From Bacillota bacterium (lineage in GTDB: Bacteria; Bacillota; Bacilli; Alicyclobacillales; SLC66): a stretch of 7,946 nucleotides of DNA. Under the pieces are notes generated by a model, which made no database searches, was not told the DNA's origin, and worked only from the letters and a program-made list of their open reading frames with translations. Shown in pieces: positions 1 through 6,558 of this stretch. Location of the stretch: contig JAJZCJ010000143.1 of NCBI GenBank assembly GCA_021846145.1, positions 1-7,946 of the forward strand. The letters run 5' to 3'. The position numbers and the translations under genes are program-made. Each line of letters begins with the position of its first letter. Position 1 is the stretch's first letter.

Positions 1-1060
1 TGGCGGGGACAAAAAACTAGCGGCGGGCATCGAGGAAATTGAAGAATTATTTCCATTGAATAAAGGAATATCCATTCAATCTGAATGTCCTGTTGGTTTG
101 ATTGGCGACGACATTGAGGCGGTGGCTCGTGAAAAAGGCGAGGATCTTAATAAACCAGTAGTTCCGGTTCGTTGCGAAGGATTTCGGGGAGTCAGTCAGT
201 CATTAGGTCATCATATCGCCAATGACGCGATTCGCGACTGGGTATTGGGCAAAAAAGATCTGCCAGATGAGGGCACACCATACGATGTGGCGCTGATCGG
301 TGACTACAATATCGGCGGGGACGCCTGGGCTTCTCGCATGATTCTTGAGGAAATGGGATTGCGGGTGGTGGCGCAGTGGTCAGGGGATGGAACGCTGCAG
401 GAATTGGCGCATACCCCTAAATCGAAACTGAATTTGCTACACTGCTACCGCTCGATGAATTACATTTCGGAGTATATGGAGGTTAACTTCGGGGTTCCGT
501 GGATGGAGTTTAATTTCTTTGGTCCGACAAAGATCTTTGAAAATATGCGCACCATTGCCGAACGGTTTGATGATCGCATTCAGGAACAGACTGAGGCGGT
601 GATTAAAAAGTATCAGCCGATCATGAATCGCACGATTGAAAAGTATCGCGCACGGCTCGAAGGCAAAAAGGTCATGCTGCTTGTCGGCGGATTGCGCCCA
701 CGCCATACGATCGGCGCATATGAGGATCTAGGCATGGAGGTCGTGGCAACGGGTTACGAGTTTGCTCATGCCGACGACTATGAACGAACACTGCATTATG
801 TGGATGATGCGACTATCTTATATGATGATCCCACTGCCTACGAAATGGAAGAATTTGCTCGCCGTTTGCGACCGGATCTTGTGGGGTCGGGTGTAAAGGA
901 GAAATATGTGTATCACAAGATGGGGATACCATTTAGGCAAATGCATTCGTGGGATTATAGCGGTCCCTATCATGGGTTTGACGGATTCCAGGTGTTTGCG
1001 CGGGATATGGATATTGCGATTAACAGTCCCGGTTGGAATTTGATCAACAGTCCATTATGA
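1..1060 (+). CDS. nifD: Nitrogenase MoFe protein alpha chain NifD (5'-truncated by window edge)
   Basis: Catalytic alpha subunit of the cytoplasmic MoFe protein, which reduces N2 to ammonia with electrons from NifH. The reading frame is open from base 2 with no start in view, so the first ~125 residues, including two of the three alpha-chain P-cluster cysteines, lie outside the window; the TTG at 56 is an internal leucine codon. Visible landmarks, with Azotobacter numbering from family knowledge: P-cluster Cys154 in [11 protein letters not shown] (codon 86-88), Gln191 and His195 in [11 protein letters not shown], FeMo-cofactor ligand Cys275 in HCYRSMNY (codon 443-445), Arg359 in GGLRPRH, and ligand His442 in [16 protein letters not shown] (codon 944-946). 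Every functional residue that falls in the window is intact. The protein ends soon after the conserved ARDMD segment, with a shorter tail than Azotobacter. No anfG/vnfG-like delta gene sits between D and K, supporting the molybdenum type. nifK follows after 22 bases, so the two are probably cotranscribed. Confidence 0.97.
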   Translation, partial: GGDKKLAAGIEEIEELFPLNKGISIQSECPVGLIGDDIEAVAREKGEDLNKPVVPVRCEGFRGVSQSLGHHIANDAIRDWVLGKKDLPDEGTPYDVALIGDYNIGGDAWASRMILEEMGLRVVAQWSGDGTLQELAHTPKSKLNLLHCYRSMNYISEYMEVNFGVPWMEFNFFGPTKIFENMRTIAERFDDRIQEQTEAVIKKYQPIMNRTIEKYRARLEGKKVMLLVGGLRPRHTIGAYEDLGMEVVATGYEFAHADDYERTLHYVDDATILYDDPTAYEMEEFARRLRPDLVGSGVKEKYVYHKMGIPFRQMHSWDYSGPYHGFDGFQVFARDMDIAINSPGWNLINSPL

Positions 1061-1064
1061 GCAG

Positions 1065-1071
1065 AAGGGAG
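1065..1071 (+). promoter_or_regulatory. Ribosome binding site for nifK
   Basis: AAGGGAG lies 11 bases before the GTG at 1083 that opens the nifK frame. An out-of-frame ATG at 1076 is closer (4 bases) but reaches a stop after eight codons. The next in-frame ATG, at 1122, has no purine-rich site before it, so GTG 1083 is preferred as the nifK start. Confidence 0.6.
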
Positions 1072-1082
1072 TTTGATGAAAA

Positions 1083-2639
1083 GTGAAAAATTCGGAGAAT
1101 GACCCGAAAAATTCTGGCGTGATGGATGCTGATTCAACGGTATTGGATCATAACTCGTTATTTCAAAGTGAAGAGTATCAGTGCCTGTTTGACAATAAGA
1201 AGTGGTTTGAACAGGCGACGCCAGAGGCGGAAGTCGCTCGGGTAGAAGAGTGGACGCGTTCGTGGGAATACCGAGAGAAAAATTTTAATCGAAAAAATAT
1301 AGTAATTAACCCAGCTAAAGCCTGTCAGCCATTAGGGGGCGTACTCGCTGCAGTGGGATTCGCCAACACGTTGCCGCTTGTGCATGGATCGCAGGGTTGC
1401 GTTGCCTATTTTCGTAGTCATTTTACCAGACACTATAAGGAACCTTTTGCCGCAGCTTCCACGTCGATGACGGAGGATGGGGCAGTGTTCGGAGGGATGA
1501 AAAACCTTCGCGAAGGCCTTCAAAATGCCATTAAGCTATATAAACCTGAGATGGTCGCTGTTTGCACTACGTGTATGGCCGAGGTGATCGGTGACGATGT
1601 TGGGTCGTTTATCTCCGATTTTCGCGAAGAAGGGATCGTGAGTGAGGAGTATCCGATACCGTTCGCGCATACGCCAAGTTTTGTCGGTTCCCACATTACC
1701 GGGTATGACAATATGATGAAGGCGATTTTGTCCGATCAATCCAAAGGAGTAGCAAATCCTGATAGTAAAAAGATCAATATTATTCCTGGGTTTGAAACTT
1801 ATACAGGTAACATTCGTGAAATCAAGCACATTTTAGAATTGTTGAACGTGGAGTCGACGATTCTGGGCGACACTTCTGACGCACTTGATTCACCTGCGAC
1901 AGGTGAATACACGATGTATCCAGGTGGAACGCCACTTGCACAGTTGCGTGAGGCCGCCAAGAACAAGGCGACGATCGCATTGCAACGCTACAGCACGCGC
2001 AAAACCATGGAGATGGTGCGAAATAGTTGGCATCAGGAGACGGTTGCGATGCGTCCTCCGATTGGCATTGGGGGCACTGACCTTTTTATCAAAGAAGTGC
2101 AACGGTTGACTGGTTGTGAAATTCCGCAGGCGATTAAGGATGAACGCGGTCGCGCGGTCGACGCGATTCTCGATTCGCATCCTTACGTTCATGGCAAACG
2201 AGTGGCGCTAGTGGGCGATCCTGACATGCTTTTGGGGGTGACTCCACTACTACTTGAAGTGGGGGCAGAACCGATTCACATCGTTTGTACCAATGGGGAT
2301 GATGAATTTGGCAAGGAAATGGAAGCCTTTTTAGCTACCAGTCCGCATGGAGCAAATGCGAAGGTGTGGCTTAAAAAAGATCTCTGGCATTTGCGGTCAC
2401 TGGTATTTACCGAGCCAGTAGACTTGGTGATTGGGAATACGTATGTGAAACAGTTGGCAAAAGATGCTGACATTCCGTTGGTTCGCGTGGGATTTCCGAT
2501 TCTTGATCGGCATCACTTGCATCGATACCCAATTCTGGGGTATGGTGGCGCGTTGTTTTTGATTCAGATGATTGTCAACACGATTTTAGAAGAGATGGAT
2601 CGCAAGGCACCTGCACATAGTTTTGACGCCATTCGCTAG
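1083..2639 (+). CDS. nifK: Nitrogenase MoFe protein beta chain NifK
   Basis: Beta subunit of the MoFe protein; it shares the [8Fe-7S] P-cluster with NifD, and the P-cluster passes electrons to FeMo-cofactor. At 518 residues it is close to the 523 of Azotobacter NifK. The three P-cluster cysteines are present: Cys81 in NPAKACQPLG, Cys106 in GSQGCVAYFR and Cys164 in TTCMAEVIGDD, corresponding to Azotobacter Cys70, Cys95 and Cys153. The serine equivalent to Ser188 is Ser199 in AHTPSFVGSHITG. The C-terminal core signatures VPGFETY-like, KDLWHLRSLVFTEP and GFPILDRHHLHR are all intact. An additional cysteine, Cys161, precedes the third ligand, giving CTTC where Azotobacter has STTC. The start is a GTG; the first ~20 residues are polar and poorly conserved, and Met14 is an alternative start without a good ribosome site. 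It lies 22 bases after nifD and 18 before nifE, with no room for a separate promoter. Confidence 0.97.
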   Translation: MKNSENDPKNSGVMDADSTVLDHNSLFQSEEYQCLFDNKKWFEQATPEAEVARVEEWTRSWEYREKNFNRKNIVINPAKACQPLGGVLAAVGFANTLPLVHGSQGCVAYFRSHFTRHYKEPFAAASTSMTEDGAVFGGMKNLREGLQNAIKLYKPEMVAVCTTCMAEVIGDDVGSFISDFREEGIVSEEYPIPFAHTPSFVGSHITGYDNMMKAILSDQSKGVANPDSKKINIIPGFETYTGNIREIKHILELLNVESTILGDTSDALDSPATGEYTMYPGGTPLAQLREAAKNKATIALQRYSTRKTMEMVRNSWHQETVAMRPPIGIGGTDLFIKEVQRLTGCEIPQAIKDERGRAVDAILDSHPYVHGKRVALVGDPDMLLGVTPLLLEVGAEPIHIVCTNGDDEFGKEMEAFLATSPHGANAKVWLKKDLWHLRSLVFTEPVDLVIGNTYVKQLAKDADIPLVRVGFPILDRHHLHRYPILGYGGALFLIQMIVNTILEEMDRKAPAHSFDAIR

Positions 2640-2642
2640 GAT

Positions 2643-2650
2643 GGGAGGGG
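2643..2650 (+). promoter_or_regulatory. Strong ribosome binding site for nifE
   Basis: The purine run GGGAGGGG ends 7 bases before ATG 2658 but only 4 bases before the in-frame GTG at 2655. The spacing favours ATG 2658 as the nifE start. Confidence 0.65.
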
Positions 2651-2657
2651 CGAGGTG

Positions 2658-4076
2658 ATGGATGACTTTCACAAAATTTTTGATCAGCCACACTGCGAAC
2701 ATAATCAGGCGAAATCAAAAAAGGATCGCAATTCCGGTTGCACCCGTCCCGAGCCAGGCAGTGCCATGGGGGGCTGTACGTATGATGGTGCCATCAGCAG
2801 CCTCTTGCCCATTGCGGACGCCATTCATCTGGTTCACGGAACATCGGCATGTGTTGCCAACGGTTGGGAAAGTAGGGGGAGCTTATCTTCTTGGCCAGGC
2901 ACCCCCTTTACCCGCTGGGGGTTCAGCACTGAATTAACGGAAACACAGGTTATTTTGGGTGGCGAAGGCAAGCTATTGGAGGCGATCCGAAGCGCAGTCC
3001 AGCGTTTTGTTCCCCAAGTGGTATTTGTATATAGCACCTGTGTCACCGCGTTAATTGGTGAGGATATCGAGGCGGTCTGCCGTGAGGCGCAATTAGAACT
3101 GAAAATTCCAGTGATTCCGGTGGGGGCGGCTGGATTTCTTGGCAGCAAGAATCTGGGTACGCGGATCGCGGGTGAGGTGTTGATCAACCATGTAATTGGT
3201 ACTCGGGAACCTAGGGAGGCGACCCCTTACGACGTCAACATCATTGGTGAATACAATATTGCAGGAGAATTGTGGCAGATAGAGGAATTGCTTCGTCAAG
3301 TAGGGATTCGCTTGCGCAGTTCGATCACAGGGGATGGGCGATTTGCGAGAATTCAAACAGCTCATCGCGCCCAAGCTAGTATGGTGGTTTGCAGTAGGGC
3401 GCTATTGAATGTGGCTCATGCGCTGCTGGATCGCTATCAGATCCCGTTCTTTGAGGGATCATTCTATGGGAAATCGGAGATCGCGACAGCACTTCGCAAT
3501 TTTGGCAAACTGTTAGGTGCAGATATTGCGCAAAAAATCGAACAGTTTATTGTGACTCAAGAACTTGAGGTCACAGAACGTCTTGCGCCCTATGTGGAAA
3601 TGATCAAAGGAAGAAAAGCGTTGCTTTATACAGGCGGGGTCAAGTCATGGGCGTTAATTTCCGCTCTGCAGGATTTAGGAATGCAGGTGGTGGCCACCTC
3701 CAATCGCAAGAGCACTCAAGATGATGTGGACAAGATGAAAGCATTGTTGGGTGATGAGGGTGTGGTTTTTGAAGAAGGAGGGGCGCAGAGTATTCTGCGC
3801 ATGATGGCGGAAATGGGGGCGGAAATCCTTTTGGCAGGAGGGCGCAACCAATACACAGCAGCAAAGAGCGTCGTTCCATTTATTGATGTGAATCAGGAAC
3901 GCCATCGCAATTATGCTGGCTATGATGGCCTTGTCAATTTGGCGCAGGATTTGGCGCGGGAAATCACCAACCCGGTGTATACACAATTGCGAGAAGGAAA
4001 GAGACACTTGGGGTACTCCGAGAGAATGGAGATGAATCAGCGATGTGTGCAGTCGTTTCGGCAGATCATTCTCTGA
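2658..4076 (+). CDS. nifE: FeMo-cofactor scaffold/maturase subunit NifE
   Basis: Alpha-like subunit of the NifEN scaffold, a paralogue of NifD, on which the NifB-derived Fe-S precursor is converted to FeMo-cofactor by adding molybdenum and homocitrate. The 472-residue length matches the family (~475). From ATG 2658, Cys40 in GGCTYDGA, Cys65 in TSACVANGW and Cys128 in YSTCVTALIGED match the NifE cysteines known to bind the interface [4Fe-4S] cluster. Cys245 in MVVCSRALLNVA matches the cofactor-site cysteine (Cys250 in Azotobacter). Other signatures are GEYNIAGELW, FEGSFYG, YTGGVKSW, NRKST and GGRNQYTA. The segment FIDVNQERH replaces the NifD region with His442 by an asparagine context, as is usual for NifE and a clear distinction from a second NifD. 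The start is ATG 2658, with in-frame GTG 2655 as the alternative. The 3' end overlaps nifN by 34 bases. The last ~30 residues are a lysine/arginine-rich tail that may exist partly because this DNA also carries the nifN start. Confidence 0.97.
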   Translation: MDDFHKIFDQPHCEHNQAKSKKDRNSGCTRPEPGSAMGGCTYDGAISSLLPIADAIHLVHGTSACVANGWESRGSLSSWPGTPFTRWGFSTELTETQVILGGEGKLLEAIRSAVQRFVPQVVFVYSTCVTALIGEDIEAVCREAQLELKIPVIPVGAAGFLGSKNLGTRIAGEVLINHVIGTREPREATPYDVNIIGEYNIAGELWQIEELLRQVGIRLRSSITGDGRFARIQTAHRAQASMVVCSRALLNVAHALLDRYQIPFFEGSFYGKSEIATALRNFGKLLGADIAQKIEQFIVTQELEVTERLAPYVEMIKGRKALLYTGGVKSWALISALQDLGMQVVATSNRKSTQDDVDKMKALLGDEGVVFEEGGAQSILRMMAEMGAEILLAGGRNQYTAAKSVVPFIDVNQERHRNYAGYDGLVNLAQDLAREITNPVYTQLREGKRHLGYSERMEMNQRCVQSFRQIIL

Positions 4077-5380
4077 CTGTCAACCCTTTGAAGCTGAGTC
4101 CGCAGATGGGAGCCATTTTGGCTTTTCTGGGGTTGAATAAAACAGTGCCCATTTTGCACGGGGCTCAGGGTTGTGCGTCTTTTTCAAAATCGCTTCTGAC
4201 TAGACATTTTAGGGAACCGATTCCGCTGCAAACCACGGCTCTCCGCCAAGAACAGGTCATTCTCGGTGGAGAAAGCGCCGTGACGGATACACTCCAAGCC
4301 GTAATTAAAAAGCAACATCCAGAAATGATCGGACTCATCACCACCGCGTTGACTGAGACATCAGGTGAAGACATCGATAGTGTCATTACTCGTTTTAGGG
4401 CGGCTAATCCTGGAGCGCCCCCAATCATCACCGTGCATACCTCTGATTATTCAGGGTCACTCAGCAATGGATATGTGACGGCGCTAGCAGCGATTCTGGA
4501 CGAAGTGGAGACTTGGCAGCGCGAAAAAAAGGCTAAACAATTGCGTTATCGGCCGCTGGCTGCATTGGTGCTGGGTCCTACGGCCACGCCAGGGGACGTC
4601 GATGAGATCAAAGAGCTATTTGCTGAATTTGAGTTTGAAACGATTGTGTTACCCGACCTTTCCCTCTCGTTAGATGGCCAGCTAGGCGAGGGTGTTTTTG
4701 GCACCACGGTCGGGGGCGTTACGGATAAGGAGTTGGCGCGACTAAAGGACGTTGATTTTACTTTTTCTTTTGGAACCAGCGTGGTTCATCTAGGTGAACG
4801 TATTGCCCAGTGGTCCGGAAGTCCCCACTTTCCCTATTTATCATTGAACACATTGCCAGCGATAGATGAACTGGTGGAGTTTTTATCAAATGAAAGTCAA
4901 ATTCGCGTTCCCGATCGTCTGTTGCGGCAAAGGGAGCGTTACATGGATCGAATGATTGATGTGCACAGTTATTTCTCGGGGCAACGGATCGCGCTCGCTG
5001 GTGAACCTGATCTGTTGGCTGCCATGGAACAAGGACTGAAGGGTTTGGGCGCAGAGGTGGTGGCGGTATTCTCGCCAATTCCTCCATCTACATTAGGATA
5101 TCGCAACACGTGGATGGTGGGGGATTTTGACCAACTTGAGCAGCATTTGTTGACTCTTCCTGTTCATTTGCGACCGCAACTCTTGCTTTCAAATTCCCAT
5201 GGGAGGCAAACGGCGGGGCGATTGGGGATAGAATTTTTGGCATATGGGTTGCCGGTATGGGATCGCGTCGGCGTGCCGAGCGAAAGCAGTGTGCTATATC
5301 GCGGGGCTTGTCAATGGATCACACAACTTACGAATGTGATGCTGTCAAGTCACTTGGATGACATTCATACAAAGGACTGA
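4043..5380 (+). CDS. nifN: FeMo-cofactor scaffold/maturase subunit NifN
   Basis: Beta-like subunit of the NifEN scaffold, a paralogue of NifK. The 445-residue length is normal for NifN. Diagnostic segments are VNPLKLSPQMGAILAFLG, HGAQGCASF, RHFREPIPLQTTA and TTALTETSGEDI; the NPLK start and LTET motif separate NifN from NifK. Cys44 in GAQGC falls at the same position as the single NifN cysteine (Azotobacter Cys44) that completes the interface [4Fe-4S] cluster with three NifE cysteines. The other two NifK-type P-cluster cysteines are absent, as expected for NifN. Further matches are PDLSLSLDGQLGEG and LLSNSHGRQTAGRLG. The start is ATG 4043, within the end of nifE in another frame, with GGAGA at 4028-4032 upstream; only 13 residues precede NPLK. 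The overlap suggests translational coupling with nifE, giving balanced NifE and NifN synthesis. nifX starts 5 bases after the stop. Confidence 0.96.
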   Translation: MCAVVSADHSLTVNPLKLSPQMGAILAFLGLNKTVPILHGAQGCASFSKSLLTRHFREPIPLQTTALRQEQVILGGESAVTDTLQAVIKKQHPEMIGLITTALTETSGEDIDSVITRFRAANPGAPPIITVHTSDYSGSLSNGYVTALAAILDEVETWQREKKAKQLRYRPLAALVLGPTATPGDVDEIKELFAEFEFETIVLPDLSLSLDGQLGEGVFGTTVGGVTDKELARLKDVDFTFSFGTSVVHLGERIAQWSGSPHFPYLSLNTLPAIDELVEFLSNESQIRVPDRLLRQRERYMDRMIDVHSYFSGQRIALAGEPDLLAAMEQGLKGLGAEVVAVFSPIPPSTLGYRNTWMVGDFDQLEQHLLTLPVHLRPQLLLSNSHGRQTAGRLGIEFLAYGLPVWDRVGVPSESSVLYRGACQWITQLTNVMLSSHLDDIHTKD

Positions 5381-5385
5381 GTGAG

Positions 5386-5748
5386 ATGAAAATCGCGTTT
5401 GCGACAGAAGATGGGGTACTGGTAAATTCTCATTTTGGGCATGCCACCCGTTTTGATGTTTATGAGGTACGCCCCAATTCATCGGTGTTGGTGGAGTCTC
5501 GCGTCAAGAATTTTGAGCAAGAGAAGGACAAAATTGACGCGATCATCAAGGGCATCGCGGATTGTAAAATTGTTTTTATCAACGACATTGGCGGTGGTGC
5601 GGCGGCACGAGTGACCAATGCTCGCATTCACCCGATCAAGGTTCCTTTTGAACAACCGATTGCCGCGTTGATTGATCAGTTGATCGTGACATTAACTAAT
5701 TCCCCGGCTCCTTGGTTGCGTCGCATTTTAATTGAAGAGCAGAACTAG
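5386..5748 (+). CDS. nifX: NifX, FeMo-cofactor precursor-binding protein
   Basis: Small cytoplasmic protein of the dinitrogenase iron-molybdenum cofactor-binding family (NifX/NafY/NifB C-terminal fold). By family knowledge, NifX binds NifB-co and the later precursor and exchanges them with NifEN. At 120 residues it is essentially the single domain; Azotobacter NifX (~158) has extra sequence. Visible signatures are the N-terminal strand MKIAFATEDG, NSHFGHATRFDVYEV (residues 14-28), containing His16 and His19 as candidate cofactor contacts, Cys60, IGGGAAARV (68-76) and ARIHPIKV (79-86). The start is ATG 5386 with AAAGGA at 5371-5376, nine bases upstream. It lies 5 bases after nifN and is followed by hesA in the same transcript. 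NafY or NifY would be longer, and a free-standing NifB C-terminal-like domain is the main alternative, but its place directly after nifN favours NifX. Confidence 0.92.
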   Translation: MKIAFATEDGVLVNSHFGHATRFDVYEVRPNSSVLVESRVKNFEQEKDKIDAIIKGIADCKIVFINDIGGGAAARVTNARIHPIKVPFEQPIAALIDQLIVTLTNSPAPWLRRILIEEQN

Positions 5749-5753
5749 AGGAG
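5749..5753 (+). promoter_or_regulatory. Ribosome binding site for hesA
   Basis: AGGAG directly after the nifX stop codon lies 11 bases before GTG 5765. It argues against the longer reading from TTG 5732, inside nifX, which lacks such a site. Met 5783 is a third possible start with weaker upstream sequence. Confidence 0.55.
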
Positions 5754-5764
5754 CGTGGTGGACA

Positions 5765-6520
5765 GTGAGCAAACCAAATTCAATGATTGACGCTGCTTTC
5801 GCTCCGGACGAGTTGTGGCTGATGCGCCAACAATCGATGCTTGGTGATAGCGGAATTTCAAAGCTGCGTCAAGCGTCTGTATTGGTGGCGGGCGTGGGAG
5901 GGTTGGGGGGAGCTACTGCCACCTACTTAGCTTCGGCAGGAATTGGGCGGTTAATCATCTTGCATGAAGGGGTGGTAGAGTATCCTGATCTAAATAGGCA
6001 GACATTGATGGGGTGGGAAGGGGTAGGTAGCAAGCGGGTGGAACTGGCAAAAAAGAGCTTGCTGCGGCTTAATCCCAACTTAAAAGTAGAAACAGTGGAT
6101 GCTAGGGTCACTGATGCCAACTTGGATAAATGGTTGGCTATGTCAGATTTCGTGGTCGATGCCCGTTATACGGTGGAGGAACGTTTTCGATTGAACGAGA
6201 TCTGCGTGCAACGACAGATCCCGATGATCGAAGTAGCGATGTTCGGTTGGGAATTCTATATGTTCACGGTGATTCCGCATCAGACTCCTTGTTTGCGTTG
6301 TTTGTTTCGGGAGAATGAGAATTGGGAGGGCAAGAAGTTCCCGGTATTGGGATCGGTCAGCGCAACCGCGGGAACCATGGCCGCCACCCAAGTGATCAAA
6401 TACCTCTCGGGCGTCGATCGAGCACCACATCCTACGCTGTATTGGTACAATTCGTTAACCATGGTGCAACGAATCATTCAATTGCAGCGCAATCCGCGTT
6501 GTCCTGTTTGCGGCGAGTGA
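5765..6520 (+). CDS. hesA: HesA-type ThiF/MoeB-family adenylating-enzyme homologue of the nif cluster
   Basis: A member of the ThiF/MoeB/E1-like superfamily, whose characterised members adenylate the C-terminal glycine of a ubiquitin-like sulfur carrier. In nif clusters the family is called HesA; a role in supplying metal or sulfur for cofactor synthesis is proposed but not firmly established. From GTG 5765 it has 251 residues: the nucleotide-binding loop GVGGLGG (43-49), an arginine-finger motif DLNRQ (75-79), Lys90 at the MoeB ATP-site lysine position, an Asp132-centred strand VVDARYTVEER, and a zinc-type pair CLRC (176-179) and CPVC (246-249). AGTMAATQVIKYL matches the helix after the crossover loop. 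The usual acidic DxD at the ATP-ribose site reads HEG (67-69) here. No catalytic cysteine domain and no ThiS/MoaD-like partner gene is in the window. It follows nifX by 16 bases and is the last gene of the operon; its final codons lie in an inverted repeat. Confidence 0.9.
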   Translation: MSKPNSMIDAAFAPDELWLMRQQSMLGDSGISKLRQASVLVAGVGGLGGATATYLASAGIGRLIILHEGVVEYPDLNRQTLMGWEGVGSKRVELAKKSLLRLNPNLKVETVDARVTDANLDKWLAMSDFVVDARYTVEERFRLNEICVQRQIPMIEVAMFGWEFYMFTVIPHQTPCLRCLFRENENWEGKKFPVLGSVSATAGTMAATQVIKYLSGVDRAPHPTLYWYNSLTMVQRIIQLQRNPRCPVCGE

Positions 6521-6537
6521 TGAAAGCCGCAAACAGG
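6503..6537 (+). terminator. Perfect 12-bp inverted repeat at the convergent hesA/MCP ends
   Basis: CCTGTTTGCGGC (6503-6514) and GCCGCAAACAGG (6526-6537) are exact reverse complements separated by an 11-base loop. The left arm encodes part of the last CxxC motif of HesA and the loop contains the hesA stop codon. RNA from either strand would form the same stem, so it could end or protect both the nif transcript and the opposing MCP transcript. Neither strand has a run of T after the stem, so this is not a classical intrinsic terminator; it could be a Rho-assisted stop or a barrier to 3' exonucleases. Confidence 0.5.
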
Positions 6538-6558
6538 CAGTCATGCACCGTTCTGGTG

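Noticed and set aside
56..64. TTG at 56 as the start of nifD
   Set aside because: The frame is open to base 2 and the preceding codons ([18 protein letters not shown]) match internal NifD sequence, so the gene starts outside the window.
437..706. Antisense and out-of-frame open reading frames inside nifD, nifK, nifE, nifN, hesA and the MCP gene
   Set aside because: They have low-complexity or arbitrary composition, no recognisable domains and no ribosome sites, and are explained by the strongly conserved genes on the other frame.
1..5380. Alternative (vanadium or iron-only) nitrogenase, or protochlorophyllide/chlorophyllide reductase homologues
   Set aside because: No delta-subunit gene lies between D and K, a dedicated nifEN pair is present, and the NifD cofactor ligands Cys275 and His442 with their full Mo-type contexts are visible; BchN/BchB-type proteins lack these.
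5732..5764. Upstream TTG start for hesA within nifX
   Set aside because: The extra 11 residues have no resemblance to the family and no ribosome site, whereas AGGAG precedes GTG 5765.
6546..6558. Short CACC/GGTG hairpin between hesA and the MCP stop
   Set aside because: A 4-bp stem with a 5-base loop and no T-run is too weak to call a terminator next to the much stronger 12-bp repeat.
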